DNA of 26,723 nt, taken from positions 1 to 26,723 of the forward strand of contig JAJRYU010000197.1 of the NCBI GenBank assembly GCA_024275615.1, in the 5' to 3' direction. Shown one piece after another: positions 16,412-24,702 of this stretch. The stretch's first letter is position 1. Every line of letters begins with the position of its first letter. A program made the position numbers and the translations under genes. Below the pieces are notes generated by a model, which did no database searches, was not told where the DNA came from, and was given only the letters and a program-made list of their open reading frames with translations. This DNA comes from Planctomycetota bacterium. Its GTDB lineage: Bacteria > Planctomycetota > GCA-002687715 > DRQF01.

Positions 16412-17112
16412 CAGAGAATAACCCGGGTGTCAGTAGCGGTGATTATGACCAACCCACCAACCCAAATTCGCCAGAATCCGGAGTGGATTCATCCGAGTCG
16501 GAGATGTCGAACCCAAGCGAACAGAACCCGGAAGACAAGAGCGAAGCTCAACCGACTCCAGAGGAACAGGCCATGCTTGACATGGCCAAGGAAGCCATAG
16601 GAAAGACCAGCGAGCAACTTCCTCAAGAGCCCACGCCGGAAGAGCAGGCCATGCTCGATATGGCCAAAGAAGCCCTAGGAAACACCAACGAAAAATCAGA
16701 GCAACAACCAACACCTGAAGAGCAGGCAATGTTGGATCTCGCAAAAGACGCTGTTGGGGAAGTGAACGATACAATTGCATCCCTCGACAGATCCACAGCA
16801 TCCGCAACCCCTCTGGATCTGCCAGACCTGCAGCGAGAAGTCGTTACTCAGGTTCCCGAGGAAATAGCACTCCTCAGCGATGTAAATCTCAATGTCAAGA
16901 TCGAGCTGGGTAGAACACGCATGTTCGTCGAGGATGTTCTTCGGCTTTCTTCTGGTGCAGTTGTTGAACTGGACAAGCTCGCCGGAGATCCAGTAGATGT
17001 TATCGTCAATGGTCGCATTGTTGCACGAGGCGAGGTCCTCGTTCTCAACGATAGTTTCTGTGTCAGGATTAGCGAAATACTTGGTACTGGTGCAGCAAGT
17101 TCCAGCACCTGA
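16408..17112 (+). CDS. fliN: Flagellar motor switch protein FliN with triple-repeat N-terminal extension
   Basis: C-ring protein of 234 residues, against about 137 in E. coli. The C-terminal SpoA/FliMN domain (about 155-226) is canonical: LNVKIELGRTRMFVEDVLRL, then LAGDPVDVIVNGRIVARGEV. The N-terminal region of about 150 residues is acidic and Gln/Pro-rich and contains three copies of PTPEEQAMLDMAKEALG at 49-65, 75-91 and 101-117, an exact 26-residue period. GGAG at 16399-16402 supports ATG 16408. With no fliM nearby, this FliN may carry extra binding functions. No CheC-like domain is present, so it is not FliY. The FliN call is secure; the function of the repeats is unknown. Confidence 0.93.
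   Translation: MTENNPGVSSGDYDQPTNPNSPESGVDSSESEMSNPSEQNPEDKSEAQPTPEEQAMLDMAKEAIGKTSEQLPQEPTPEEQAMLDMAKEALGNTNEKSEQQPTPEEQAMLDLAKDAVGEVNDTIASLDRSTASATPLDLPDLQREVVTQVPEEIALLSDVNLNVKIELGRTRMFVEDVLRLSSGAVVELDKLAGDPVDVIVNGRIVARGEVLVLNDSFCVRISEILGTGAASSST
16552..16758 (+). repeat. Three tandem 78-bp repeats encoding a 26-residue unit in FliN
   Basis: Units start at 16552, 16630 and 16708. The 17-residue core is nearly identical between copies (copy 3 has L, D and V substitutions), while codons differ at many synonymous sites, for example CCGACTCCAGAGGAACAG, CCCACGCCGGAAGAGCAG and CCAACACCTGAAGAGCAG. This suggests an old duplication kept by selection on the protein rather than recent slippage. Confidence 0.9.
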
Positions 17113-17145
17113 TGAGAGACCGGCAATAGACGCCAAGGAGGGCGT

Positions 17146-17958
17146 ATGTTTCAGCGGAGGATCCGCACAGTTCTTCTCGTTTGCTTTATAGCAACAATGC
17201 TCGCGCCAGCCGCAGCCTCACAGCTTGGGCCACCTTCAGTGGTAATAGAGCATTCTACGCTCGGAGTCCAACCGAACTCTATCAATGAAGTTGAGAAACG
17301 ACCTCTCGGAAAGTCAGTTGCTTCCCTGGCGAATCGACAGGCAAAAGTTGGAGAGGCTACAGGTGAGGCCAAATCAAATCAGCTCGGAATAAGTAAAACA
17401 CTTGGCGCTCTGATGGTGGTCGTCGGCCTCATGCTCGTCCTTGTTATGGCCTTTCGATGGGTGAGTGCTCGCAACGGCGGCCTCATCGCTTCGCTTGGAC
17501 CATCGGGCAGAGCGCCATCAGGAGTACTGGAAATTCTGGCGCGCTATCCAATCGCGCGTACCCAGCGACTCGTTCTTCTTCGCGTCGGGCAACGCGTAAT
17601 CTTGTGTTGCCAGACCAATGGTGCTAAAGCAGCAGCGGGGGCGATGACGACTCTGACGGAGCTCTCTGATCCAGAGGAAGTCGCTTCAATTCTACGCATG
17701 ATTCGGGACCAGGACGGAAGTAGTAATAGGACTGCGTTCAAGAACGCTCTCAAAGATGCCGGTGGGCAGCCAGAACAGTCAAACGACGAAACGAAATCCG
17801 TTTTGTCCTACGAATCAGCCCAGGGCGACACAGTCCAGTGGCAAGACGAGCGGGTAAATATTCCCGTTCAGAGCTCCTTCTCAGCAAAGGTAGACCCGTC
17901 AGTCGGTCGACTTCGCGCCAGGCTCGCAGCCATGCGCTCAGATGGAGCGAAAGCATGA
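17146..17958 (+). CDS. fliO: Flagellar export-gate assembly protein FliO/FliZ
   Basis: Membrane protein of 270 residues that helps assemble the FliP pore. Likely signal peptide MFQRRIRTVLLVCFIATMLA, a periplasmic stretch, a membrane helix at about 84-104 (LGALMVVVGLMLVLVMAFRW) and the cytoplasmic FliO domain (about 120-190: VLEILARYPIARTQRLVLLR, then VGQRVILCC). The polar C-terminal tail is variable. ATG 17146 follows AAGGAGG at 17135-17141. It overlaps fliP in an ATGA arrangement. FliO and FliZ are names for the same family in different organisms. Confidence 0.87.
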   Translation: MFQRRIRTVLLVCFIATMLAPAAASQLGPPSVVIEHSTLGVQPNSINEVEKRPLGKSVASLANRQAKVGEATGEAKSNQLGISKTLGALMVVVGLMLVLVMAFRWVSARNGGLIASLGPSGRAPSGVLEILARYPIARTQRLVLLRVGQRVILCCQTNGAKAAAGAMTTLTELSDPEEVASILRMIRDQDGSSNRTAFKNALKDAGGQPEQSNDETKSVLSYESAQGDTVQWQDERVNIPVQSSFSAKVDPSVGRLRARLAAMRSDGAKA

Positions 17959-18959
17959 AAGCATTTCTAATAGCAATCCTTCTTTTCACCACATCTGTGG
18001 CATCAAGTCAGGCAGTTGGACCTCCTCTTCCCGGACCACATAGCGAACGACAAGCGGAATCCAGGCCAAATACGCTCGACATTCCATCTTCTCCAAGCCA
18101 GATCAACCCCATTCGTGTTCTCGCCGGCGCGTCTCAGTTGTTAGGATCTAGGTCAGGTTCCACGAATGATACTTCAGAGGAGCCAGGGCTCTCAGTCGCC
18201 GTCAATATCATGCTCCTCCTGACGGTCATCACACTGGTGCCGTCCATAATGCTCATGACCACTTGTTTTGTGCGCATTCTCATAGTGCTGGCTCTGCTCC
18301 GCCAGGCCATGGGCGCCCAGTCGTTGCCTCCACCGCAAGTCGTAACCGGGCTCGCCATGTTCATGACACTTCTCGTCATGAGCCCAACAATCGACCGCGT
18401 GTGGAATGAAGCCGTTATTCCCTATCAAAACGGTGAAATAAGAGACTATGACGAGGTGTGGAAAGCCGCTCGTCAGCCAGTACGCGACTATATGTTTGAC
18501 CAAATTGAAGCCACAGGAAATTGGGGTAGTGTGTACACGATTCTCAACTACCGAGGCGTAGATACATCAGCTCCCGAGGAGATGACCAGATCAGATGTTG
18601 ACATGATCACTCTGATTCCAGCATATATGCTCAGTGAGTTGAAAGTCGGATTTCTCCTCGGCTTCCGAGTCTATCTTCCATTCCTCGTTATTGATATGGT
18701 AATCGCCAGTCTGCTCATTTCCATGAGCATGATGATGCTTCCACCGGTGCTCATCTCACTCCCATTCAAACTATTACTCTTTGTTCTAGTCGATGGCTGG
18801 ACACTTGTAGTCTCAAGCTTGCTCGAAACATTTGTCCAGGACGGCATGATTGACCGAATGAGTGCACAGGCGGCAGCCATGCCAGCTGTTCTTTTGCTCT
18901 GCCTTATGAAAAATCCCGTAAAAGCAAGTAGAGAGTGGAGATTAAAAGATGCAATATGA
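17955..18959 (+). CDS. fliP: Flagellar export-gate pore protein FliP
   Basis: Core pore subunit of the export gate, 334 residues, longer than the usual 245 or so. Signal peptide MKAFLIAILLFTTSVASS; a polar linker of about 60 residues not seen in E. coli; the conserved core with TLVPSIMLMTTCFVRILIVL, MTLLVMSPTIDRVWNEAV and IPAYMLSELKVGFLLGFRVY; and PFKLLLFVLVDGWTLVVSSL. A tail of about 45 residues extends past the normal FliP end. The start was moved to ATG 17955 from an open frame at 17838: it overlaps the fliO stop and begins the signal peptide. Confidence 0.94.
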   Translation: MKAFLIAILLFTTSVASSQAVGPPLPGPHSERQAESRPNTLDIPSSPSQINPIRVLAGASQLLGSRSGSTNDTSEEPGLSVAVNIMLLLTVITLVPSIMLMTTCFVRILIVLALLRQAMGAQSLPPPQVVTGLAMFMTLLVMSPTIDRVWNEAVIPYQNGEIRDYDEVWKAARQPVRDYMFDQIEATGNWGSVYTILNYRGVDTSAPEEMTRSDVDMITLIPAYMLSELKVGFLLGFRVYLPFLVIDMVIASLLISMSMMMLPPVLISLPFKLLLFVLVDGWTLVVSSLLETFVQDGMIDRMSAQAAAMPAVLLLCLMKNPVKASREWRLKDAI

Positions 18960-19206
18960 TGAAAGTTCAGTTTTCCTCGTAAGAGAGACACTCCTCACCG
19001 TATTGAAGATTGCATCACCAATTCTGTTGGCCGGAATGTCCATCGGCCTACTGGTCAGCCTCTTTCAATCAGTAACCAGCATCCAGGACCAGACCCTGAC
19101 CTTCGTGCCAAAAATAGCAATCATGCTCATCGTCGCCGCGCTCTTACTCCCCTGGGTCTCAATCCAGCTCGTGGAGTTCGCCCAGTCTCGGCTCACTCTC
19201 TTTTAG
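18949..19206 (+). CDS. fliQ: Flagellar export protein FliQ
   Basis: Export-gate subunit of 85 residues with two membrane helices. The core LLTVLKIASPILLAGMSIGL, then VSLFQSVTSIQDQTLTFVPK is the classic FliQ pattern. It overlaps the end of fliP by 11 nt, suggesting translational coupling, and fliR follows. Length is normal. Confidence 0.95.
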   Translation: MQYDESSVFLVRETLLTVLKIASPILLAGMSIGLLVSLFQSVTSIQDQTLTFVPKIAIMLIVAALLLPWVSIQLVEFAQSRLTLF

Positions 19207-19215
19207 GATCCAAAG

Positions 19216-19998
19216 TTGCCGCTCGTCGATCACCTCTCACCTCTGGCTATTCCGTTTGTTCTGGTTCTCGCACGAATCTCCGGTATATTCGTGTTGACGC
19301 CAGTACTTTCTAGCGCGAGCATTCCTCGAAGATACAAGGCTCTTCTCGCCTTCACATTATCTGCAGCCGTTTTTCCGCTGGCACAACAAACAGGTCTCTC
19401 TCAAGAAGTTGTCTCAGATCTTCCCTCAATGGGTCTGGTAATCTTCTCAGAGCTTCTGATCGGATTTGTGATTGGACTGATCGCGTCTATGCCTCTAATA
19501 GCTGTTCAAATGGCTGGATTTCTTATGGGCTATCAAATGGGCCTCGGCCTTGCTCAGGCATATAACCCGGAAATGGAAGGATCCAATGGCGTCATCAATC
19601 AACTCCTTTTCACAATGGGAATAACTGTTTATGTCGGCGTCGGTGGTTTAGATCTCATACTAGTCGCGCTTCTAGAAACCTTCGATCGCATACCAACGGG
19701 AGCATTTTCCGCGAAGGATGTTCCAATCGATCTGGTTGTCGAACTGATCAACTCGGGTATTGACCTTGCGATACGACTATCAGCCCCGGTTCTCGGCGTA
19801 ATTCTCTTATCTCTGATCTCGATGGGATTTGTCATGAAAACAATGCCGCAAATCAATATTCTTTCAGTGGGATTCGCAGCCAAGATTCTCACGGGGTTGA
19901 CAATTCTCACAATTGCGCTCGTTTCCATCAATGCTGTTATACACGAAGAGACTCTAAGAAGCCTCGATGGTCTCATTCAATGGGTCCAGACATATTAA
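19216..19998 (+). CDS. fliR: Flagellar export protein FliR
   Basis: Export-gate subunit of 260 residues with several membrane helices. Family segments include FVLVLARISGIFVLTPVLSS, IPRRYKALLAFTLSAAVFPL and GFLMGYQMGLGLAQAYNPE; the C-terminal part holds APVLGVILLSLISMGFVMKT. The start is TTG 19216 with AGGA about 8 nt upstream; no ATG fits before the first helix. It lies between fliQ and flhB in the common order. Confidence 0.93.
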   Translation: MPLVDHLSPLAIPFVLVLARISGIFVLTPVLSSASIPRRYKALLAFTLSAAVFPLAQQTGLSQEVVSDLPSMGLVIFSELLIGFVIGLIASMPLIAVQMAGFLMGYQMGLGLAQAYNPEMEGSNGVINQLLFTMGITVYVGVGGLDLILVALLETFDRIPTGAFSAKDVPIDLVVELINSGIDLAIRLSAPVLGVILLSLISMGFVMKTMPQINILSVGFAAKILTGLTILTIALVSINAVIHEETLRSLDGLIQWVQTY

Positions 19999-20013
19999 TG
20001 AATCGAGCGGAAT

Positions 20014-21099
20014 ATGGCTGAAGATATGGGGGAGAAAACAGAGAACGCCACACCCAAGCGGCTTCAGGACGCGCGGAATAGAGGGCAAGTACCGAAGAGT
20101 TCCGACATAAATGCTGCAGTTGGGCTCGCCGCTGCAATTGTCATCCTCTTGGCATTTGGGCCTGGAGTAGGGTCGGGGTTGGCCAGAATAATCAGGGATG
20201 CACTCTTGCTCGATGTGTTTGGTTCATCACTGAGATTAGAGTCACTTATGCCAACGGTGAAGAACTTCGCATTTTCAGCAATTCAGCTCGTTGCTCCACT
20301 TTTCCTCGCGATACTGATCACAGCCTATCTTACCCAGCTTGTTCAGGTTGGCTTATTGTTCACTTTTCAACCTCTGAAGCCGAAGATCAGCCAACTTAAT
20401 CCGGTTGCAGGTATCAAAAAGCTCATCGCTATACGAAGCCTGGTTAAATCGGGAGTCAATATACTCAAGCTAGTGGTTGTTATTGGCGTCGCGTATATGG
20501 TCGTCATGAAGAGGTTGTCGATACTGGTTGTTCTTCCACAGATGAACGCGTTTTCGGCCATGGGTGCAATTGGAAAAATTGGATTAGAGCTCGCAATATG
20601 GCTGGTTGTGCTTCTTCTCGCATTGGCATTCGTGGATTTGGTCTATCAGAGATGGCAGCACAAGAAGGATCTCAAAATGACCAAACACGAGGTCAAGGAC
20701 GAACGGCGCTCAATGGAAGGCGACCCCCAGATGAAGGGAAAGCGAATGCGAATGGCGAGGGAGATTGCAATGCAGAGAATGGCGCAAGATGTGCCGAAGG
20801 CAGATGTGATAATTGCTAACCCGACCCATTTCAGCGTCGCGATACGCTATGACGAAGAGAGTATGGACGCACCCATCGTCGTTGCAAAGGGTGCGGATTT
20901 TCTCGCACTTCGTATCAGGCAATTTGCCCGCTTTGCAGGAGTTCCAATTATTGCAAGGCCACCATTAGCAAGGGCGCTCTACTGGGGAACAGATGTTGGC
21001 GATGCGATTTCGTCTGTTCATTTCGAGGCAGTTGCGGAGCTTTTGGCATATGTCTACAGAATGGATGCCCAGGCGGAAAAGGAAGCTTCGGTCGCATAA
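20014..21099 (+). CDS. flhB: Flagellar export switch protein FlhB
   Basis: Substrate-specificity switch of the export gate, 361 residues. The N terminus EKTENATPKRLQDARNRGQV is diagnostic. Four membrane helices follow, then the cytoplasmic domain with the autocleavage motif NPTH at 269-272, the same position as in Salmonella FlhB. After it come the conserved HFSVAIRYDEESMDAPIVVA and VPIIARPPLARALYW. It cooperates with FliK, which is also encoded here. Intact catalytic Asn269 and Pro270 suggest a working switch. Confidence 0.96.
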   Translation: MAEDMGEKTENATPKRLQDARNRGQVPKSSDINAAVGLAAAIVILLAFGPGVGSGLARIIRDALLLDVFGSSLRLESLMPTVKNFAFSAIQLVAPLFLAILITAYLTQLVQVGLLFTFQPLKPKISQLNPVAGIKKLIAIRSLVKSGVNILKLVVVIGVAYMVVMKRLSILVVLPQMNAFSAMGAIGKIGLELAIWLVVLLLALAFVDLVYQRWQHKKDLKMTKHEVKDERRSMEGDPQMKGKRMRMAREIAMQRMAQDVPKADVIIANPTHFSVAIRYDEESMDAPIVVAKGADFLALRIRQFARFAGVPIIARPPLARALYWGTDVGDAISSVHFEAVAELLAYVYRMDAQAEKEASVA

Positions 21100-21117
21100 A
21101 CAAGGATAAAGGTCGCG

Positions 21118-23271
21118 GTGTCAAAAGACGAACTGGGAAAAAGCGAGAGCAGTTTTAGCGGCGTGGCCAATGCCATTTCTCGTTATCGCTCATTCATCGT
21201 ACCAATTGGGTTCGTCGGCATGCTTGTCGTGTTGTTGGTTCCGTTACCGCCAGCGATACTGGACATACTGATCTCGCTCAATATTTCACTGGGTGTGATC
21301 GTTCTCCTCACGACTCTCTACCTGGACAGAGCGCTCGATTTTTCAGTCTTTCCGTCATTGTTGTTGGCAACAACTTTGTTTCGTCTCGTACTGAATATCG
21401 CTTCTACTCGCCTTATCCTCACCGCCGATGCATCGACCCCAGAGGAAGCCATGGGTGTTGCGGGGCATGTTATTAGTGCGTTTGGGTCATTCGTCGCCGG
21501 CGATTCTCTTTTCGTAGGCGTCGTCATATTTATGATTTTGATGATTGTCCAGTTCATGGTCATCACAAAAGGTGCTGGCCGAATTAGTGAAGTTGCGGCC
21601 CGATTCACTCTGGATGCCATGCCCGGAAAGCAAATGGCCATTGATTCAGATCTTTCAGCCGGGCTCATTGATGAAGATGAAGCCAAGACACGAAGAGCTG
21701 ATGTCTCCCGTGAAGCAGATTTCTTCGGTGCGATGGACGGTGCGAGCAAGTTTGTCAAGGGTGATGCAACCGCTGGCATGATCATTACCGGCATCAATAT
21801 CCTTGGAGGGTTTGCAGTTGGAGCCATCGAAAGAGGTTGGCCGGCAGGACAAACAGCCGAAGTTTTCACACGCCTTACAATTGGCGATGGGCTCACGAGT
21901 CAAATTCCGTCCTTTGTGATTGCAATAGCGTCCGCACTCATCGTAACCCGATCAGGTTCCAAGCAAGATCTCGGAACAGAACTTACAGGTCAGCTTGTCA
22001 GTCAACCAAAGGGCTTGGCCATCACCTCGGGGTTCCTTGCTCTCCTTGCTATGACGCCGCTTCCCACCATTCCGTTGCTCATGACTTCAGGAACTCTGGG
22101 CCTCCTTGCTTATACCATCGTTCGTAGGCGCAAGCGTGATGAAATGCTCTGTGAAGCCGAGGCTATGGAACAAGCAGAACTGGTGCCGGGAGATCCACCT
22201 CCAGTTGAAAATCTACTTCGTGTCGATGTCCTTGAACTCGAAGTCGGCTATGGCATTGTACCGCTCATCGATGTCCATCAGGGGGGGACTCTTCTCGATC
22301 GAATAAGCGCGGTGCGTCGTCAACTCGCGGTGGAAATGGGTTTGGTCATGCCGCCATTGCGCATACGGGATAATATGCAACTTCAGCCCGGAGATTATCG
22401 CGTCAAAATCCGTGGGAATACCGTTGCAGCAGGGGAGCTGCATACCGATCAGATGCTCGCAATGGATTCAGGAATCACACTGGGTAAGATTGAGGGAACA
22501 CCAACTCATGAACCCGCTTTTGGCTTGGATGCGTGGTGGATACCTCAGGAACAGCAGACGCGAGCCGAGTCTCTCAACTATACAGTCGTTGATCCCACAA
22601 GTGTCCTTGCGACCCATATTACGGAGATAGTCCGCGAGCATGCCGATGAACTTCTCACTCGGGAAGAGGTTAACAATCTCCTGGAAGGGCTCAAGGAAAA
22701 GTCACCCAAACTGGTTGAGGAAACGATTCCGACGATTATCAGTATTGGCGAGCTTCAAAAAATCTTGCAATGCCTGCTTCGTGAGCGCATCCCCGTACGC
22801 GATCTCGAAACGATCCTCGAGGTTCTGGCCGACTGGGCGACCAAGACCAAGGATACTGATGTTCTCGTTGAGTATGTTCGCAACGGCCTCAAGCGAACAA
22901 TCTGCCAGATGTTCTCGCACATCTCGGAGAATGGCAAACCAAGGCTTGTATGCGTAACGCTCGATCCAGATTTTGAAGATGAAATGGAGAGTTTCGTAGA
23001 TCGTTCGGGCGGAGTGACCACCATCAGCATGCCCGCACGCGTGGCCCAGGAGTTTGGTTCAAGAATCAGCGATGCTCTGGAGAGTGCTGCGTCGGCCAGT
23101 GGTGTGACTCCAGTTGTTATCTGTTCTCCAAGGGTCCGAGCGATTGTTAGGCAAGTGGTCGAGCCCTATGCACCAACGACCGGTATCCTTGGATACAACG
23201 AGGTCGTCTCAGGGGTCGAAATCGAGTCGCTGGAACTGGTTGGTCGGACCGAGAATATAAAAGCAGCATGA
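21118..23271 (+). CDS. flhA: Flagellar export-gate protein FlhA
   Basis: Main export-gate protein, 717 residues. The N-terminal half has about eight membrane helices, with the FHIPEP-family segment GRISEVAARFTLDAMPGKQM, then DSDLSAGLIDEDEAKTRRAD and FFGAMDGASKFVKGDA. The C-terminal cytoplasmic domain (about 350-717) binds chaperones and forms the docking ring (IGELQKILQCLLRERIPVRD, then LETILEVLADWA). The start is GTG 21118 after an AAAGG-type site. flhF, which usually follows, is absent; a 91-bp gap and a small unknown gene come next. Confidence 0.96.
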   Translation: MSKDELGKSESSFSGVANAISRYRSFIVPIGFVGMLVVLLVPLPPAILDILISLNISLGVIVLLTTLYLDRALDFSVFPSLLLATTLFRLVLNIASTRLILTADASTPEEAMGVAGHVISAFGSFVAGDSLFVGVVIFMILMIVQFMVITKGAGRISEVAARFTLDAMPGKQMAIDSDLSAGLIDEDEAKTRRADVSREADFFGAMDGASKFVKGDATAGMIITGINILGGFAVGAIERGWPAGQTAEVFTRLTIGDGLTSQIPSFVIAIASALIVTRSGSKQDLGTELTGQLVSQPKGLAITSGFLALLAMTPLPTIPLLMTSGTLGLLAYTIVRRRKRDEMLCEAEAMEQAELVPGDPPPVENLLRVDVLELEVGYGIVPLIDVHQGGTLLDRISAVRRQLAVEMGLVMPPLRIRDNMQLQPGDYRVKIRGNTVAAGELHTDQMLAMDSGITLGKIEGTPTHEPAFGLDAWWIPQEQQTRAESLNYTVVDPTSVLATHITEIVREHADELLTREEVNNLLEGLKEKSPKLVEETIPTIISIGELQKILQCLLRERIPVRDLETILEVLADWATKTKDTDVLVEYVRNGLKRTICQMFSHISENGKPRLVCVTLDPDFEDEMESFVDRSGGVTTISMPARVAQEFGSRISDALESAASASGVTPVVICSPRVRAIVRQVVEPYAPTTGILGYNEVVSGVEIESLELVGRTENIKAA

Positions 23272-23362
23272 TTTCGTGAAAACGACTCAAGACGCTGTTC
23301 ATATGCTCCGAAACTGATGTCGTGGAGGTATATCGCACCACATCACAACACCGGGGCATCAC

Positions 23363-23653
23363 TTGACCACCCAGTCGCAAACCAGAACAATTTCAGCGGT
23401 CATTGCTATCAGTGTGTTCCTTGTCGCACTGTTCAGTGGATTGGCTGTGGAAAACTCCGGCGTCACAATTCTCTCCCGCGCATTGATTGCGCTTGCCTTC
23501 GGCCAAGCACTGGGAATCGCAGTCGCTTCGGTTGCTCGGGCCGCAATTCACGAGTATTTGAGCGAATATCGGTCCAAGAACCCTGCTGACGAAAGCGAAA
23601 TGATTCAACTCGAAGCAAGACTCGCAGCCCCACAGGGCTCAACATCCGCATGA
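23363..23653 (+). CDS. Small two-helix membrane protein, unknown function
   Basis: I do not recognise a family. It has 96 residues from TTG 23363, with two hydrophobic segments (about 9-28, SAVIAISVFLVALFSGLAV; and about 35-60, LSRALIALAFGQALGIAVAS) and a charged C-terminal tail (IHEYLSEYRSKNPADESEM). The ribosome site is weak (GGGG at about 23354), so the exact start is uncertain. It sits between flhA and fliA, where flhF, flhG and chemotaxis genes are found in relatives of this operon type, so a motility role is possible. Coding is supported by position, strand, hydrophobic pattern and lack of overlap with other genes. Confidence 0.6.
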   Translation: MTTQSQTRTISAVIAISVFLVALFSGLAVENSGVTILSRALIALAFGQALGIAVASVARAAIHEYLSEYRSKNPADESEMIQLEARLAAPQGSTSA

Positions 23654-23712
23654 TCCGACACAACTTGAACAATCACAGCATTTTCTTTCCAATCTTGTGC
23701 GAGAACTTTCGG

Positions 23713-23718
23713 TATACT
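23713..23718 (+). promoter_or_regulatory. Possible -10 element of a fliA promoter
   Basis: TATACT is close to the sigma-70 -10 consensus and lies 85 nt before fliA. No good -35 hexamer is visible at 16-18 bp, so the call is weak. Confidence 0.25.
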
Positions 23719-23757
23719 GGATTGTCAAGCCAGGACGGCTGAATAGTCACGGAAGAT

Positions 23758-23778
23758 GGAAGGGCATTCCGCCCTTCC
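23758..23778 (+). other. Perfect hairpin in the fliA leader
   Basis: GGAAGGGC / GCCCTTCC, an 8-bp perfect stem with the 5-nt loop ATTCC, ending 11 nt before the fliA ribosome site (AAGGAG, 23790-23795). It has no T-tract, so it is more likely a regulatory or stabilising leader structure than a terminator. Confidence 0.5.
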
Positions 23779-23802
23779 GGCCGAGGGTCAAGGAGAAGAC
23801 CG

Positions 23803-24669
23803 ATGGCAGCATCTGATGCCTCAATGAGGCAAATAGCGCGGAATCATGGACGCCATGTCGCAAGACAGGCAGCAAAGGTCGCGAGCGAGTCTTCGCTGGC
23901 CCAGCGACCGATCGAAGAAATCTGGGTCGAGTACGCCAAGACGCACTCCCAGGAACTTCGAAACTTCCTCATGCAAAAGTATTTGCACTTGGTCCGCTAC
24001 AACGCGGAACGCATTTATGCCCGACTCCCCGATGAAGTCGATATTGACGATCTCATGTCAGCCGGCCAGTTCGGGCTTATGGGCGCCATTGATGCCTATG
24101 ACCTCGATAGGGCGGTCAAGTTCGAAACCTACTCCGCAAACCGAATCCGGGGCGCAATCCTCGATGAACTGCGTCACATGGACTGGGTCCCGAGGCTGGT
24201 GCGTTCCCGAACAGCCAAGGTCGAGCAGGCACGCTCGAGGCTTCAGATGAAGACCGGCGAAAATCCATCCGCCGAGGAAGTGGCCACGAGTCTGGACCTG
24301 GCGCCCGATGAGTTCAAAAAGTACGAACGAGATTCTCGTGCTGTCGCCATGACCAGCATCACTCGCAAAGCCTACCCATCCGATCATTCTCGTGAAGTTC
24401 GTGAGATCGAAGTCATTAAAGATGACGGGCAGATCAACCCGATCCGTCAGATCCATCAACGCGACCTCAAGGAACTGATCACCAAGGGGCTCAGCAGGGC
24501 CGAACGACTCATCGTCATCCTGTACTACTACGAAGGCATGACCATGAAAGAAATCGGCGCCACCCTCGACCTTTCCGAGTCTCGCGTCAGCCAGATGCAC
24601 AGCTCGATTCTCCAGAGACTCAAGGCCCAAATGCAGCACCGGGCCAAGGAACTCGAACCAGTCGAGTAG
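23803..24669 (+). CDS. fliA: Flagellar RNA polymerase sigma factor FliA (sigma-28)
   Basis: Alternative sigma factor of 288 residues for late flagellar genes. After an N-terminal extension of about 35 residues, region 2 is clear (LRNFLMQKYLHLVRYNAERI, then DIDDLMSAGQFGLMGAIDAY and FETYSANRIRGAILDELRHM, then DWVPRLVR). Region 3 starts at RSRLQMKTGENPSAEEVATS. Region 4 contains LSRAERLIVILYYYEGMTMK and the helix-turn-helix LDLSESRVSQMHSSILQRL. The RHMDWVPRLVR segment is typical of the FliA/WhiG/SigD group. AAGGAG precedes ATG 23803. A strong terminator follows, so it ends the flagellar locus. No flgM is seen. Confidence 0.94.
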   Translation: MAASDASMRQIARNHGRHVARQAAKVASESSLAQRPIEEIWVEYAKTHSQELRNFLMQKYLHLVRYNAERIYARLPDEVDIDDLMSAGQFGLMGAIDAYDLDRAVKFETYSANRIRGAILDELRHMDWVPRLVRSRTAKVEQARSRLQMKTGENPSAEEVATSLDLAPDEFKKYERDSRAVAMTSITRKAYPSDHSREVREIEVIKDDGQINPIRQIHQRDLKELITKGLSRAERLIVILYYYEGMTMKEIGATLDLSESRVSQMHSSILQRLKAQMQHRAKELEPVE

Positions 24670-24702
24670 TTTTACACCGGGCAAGACCGATTGCACCCAC
24701 TC

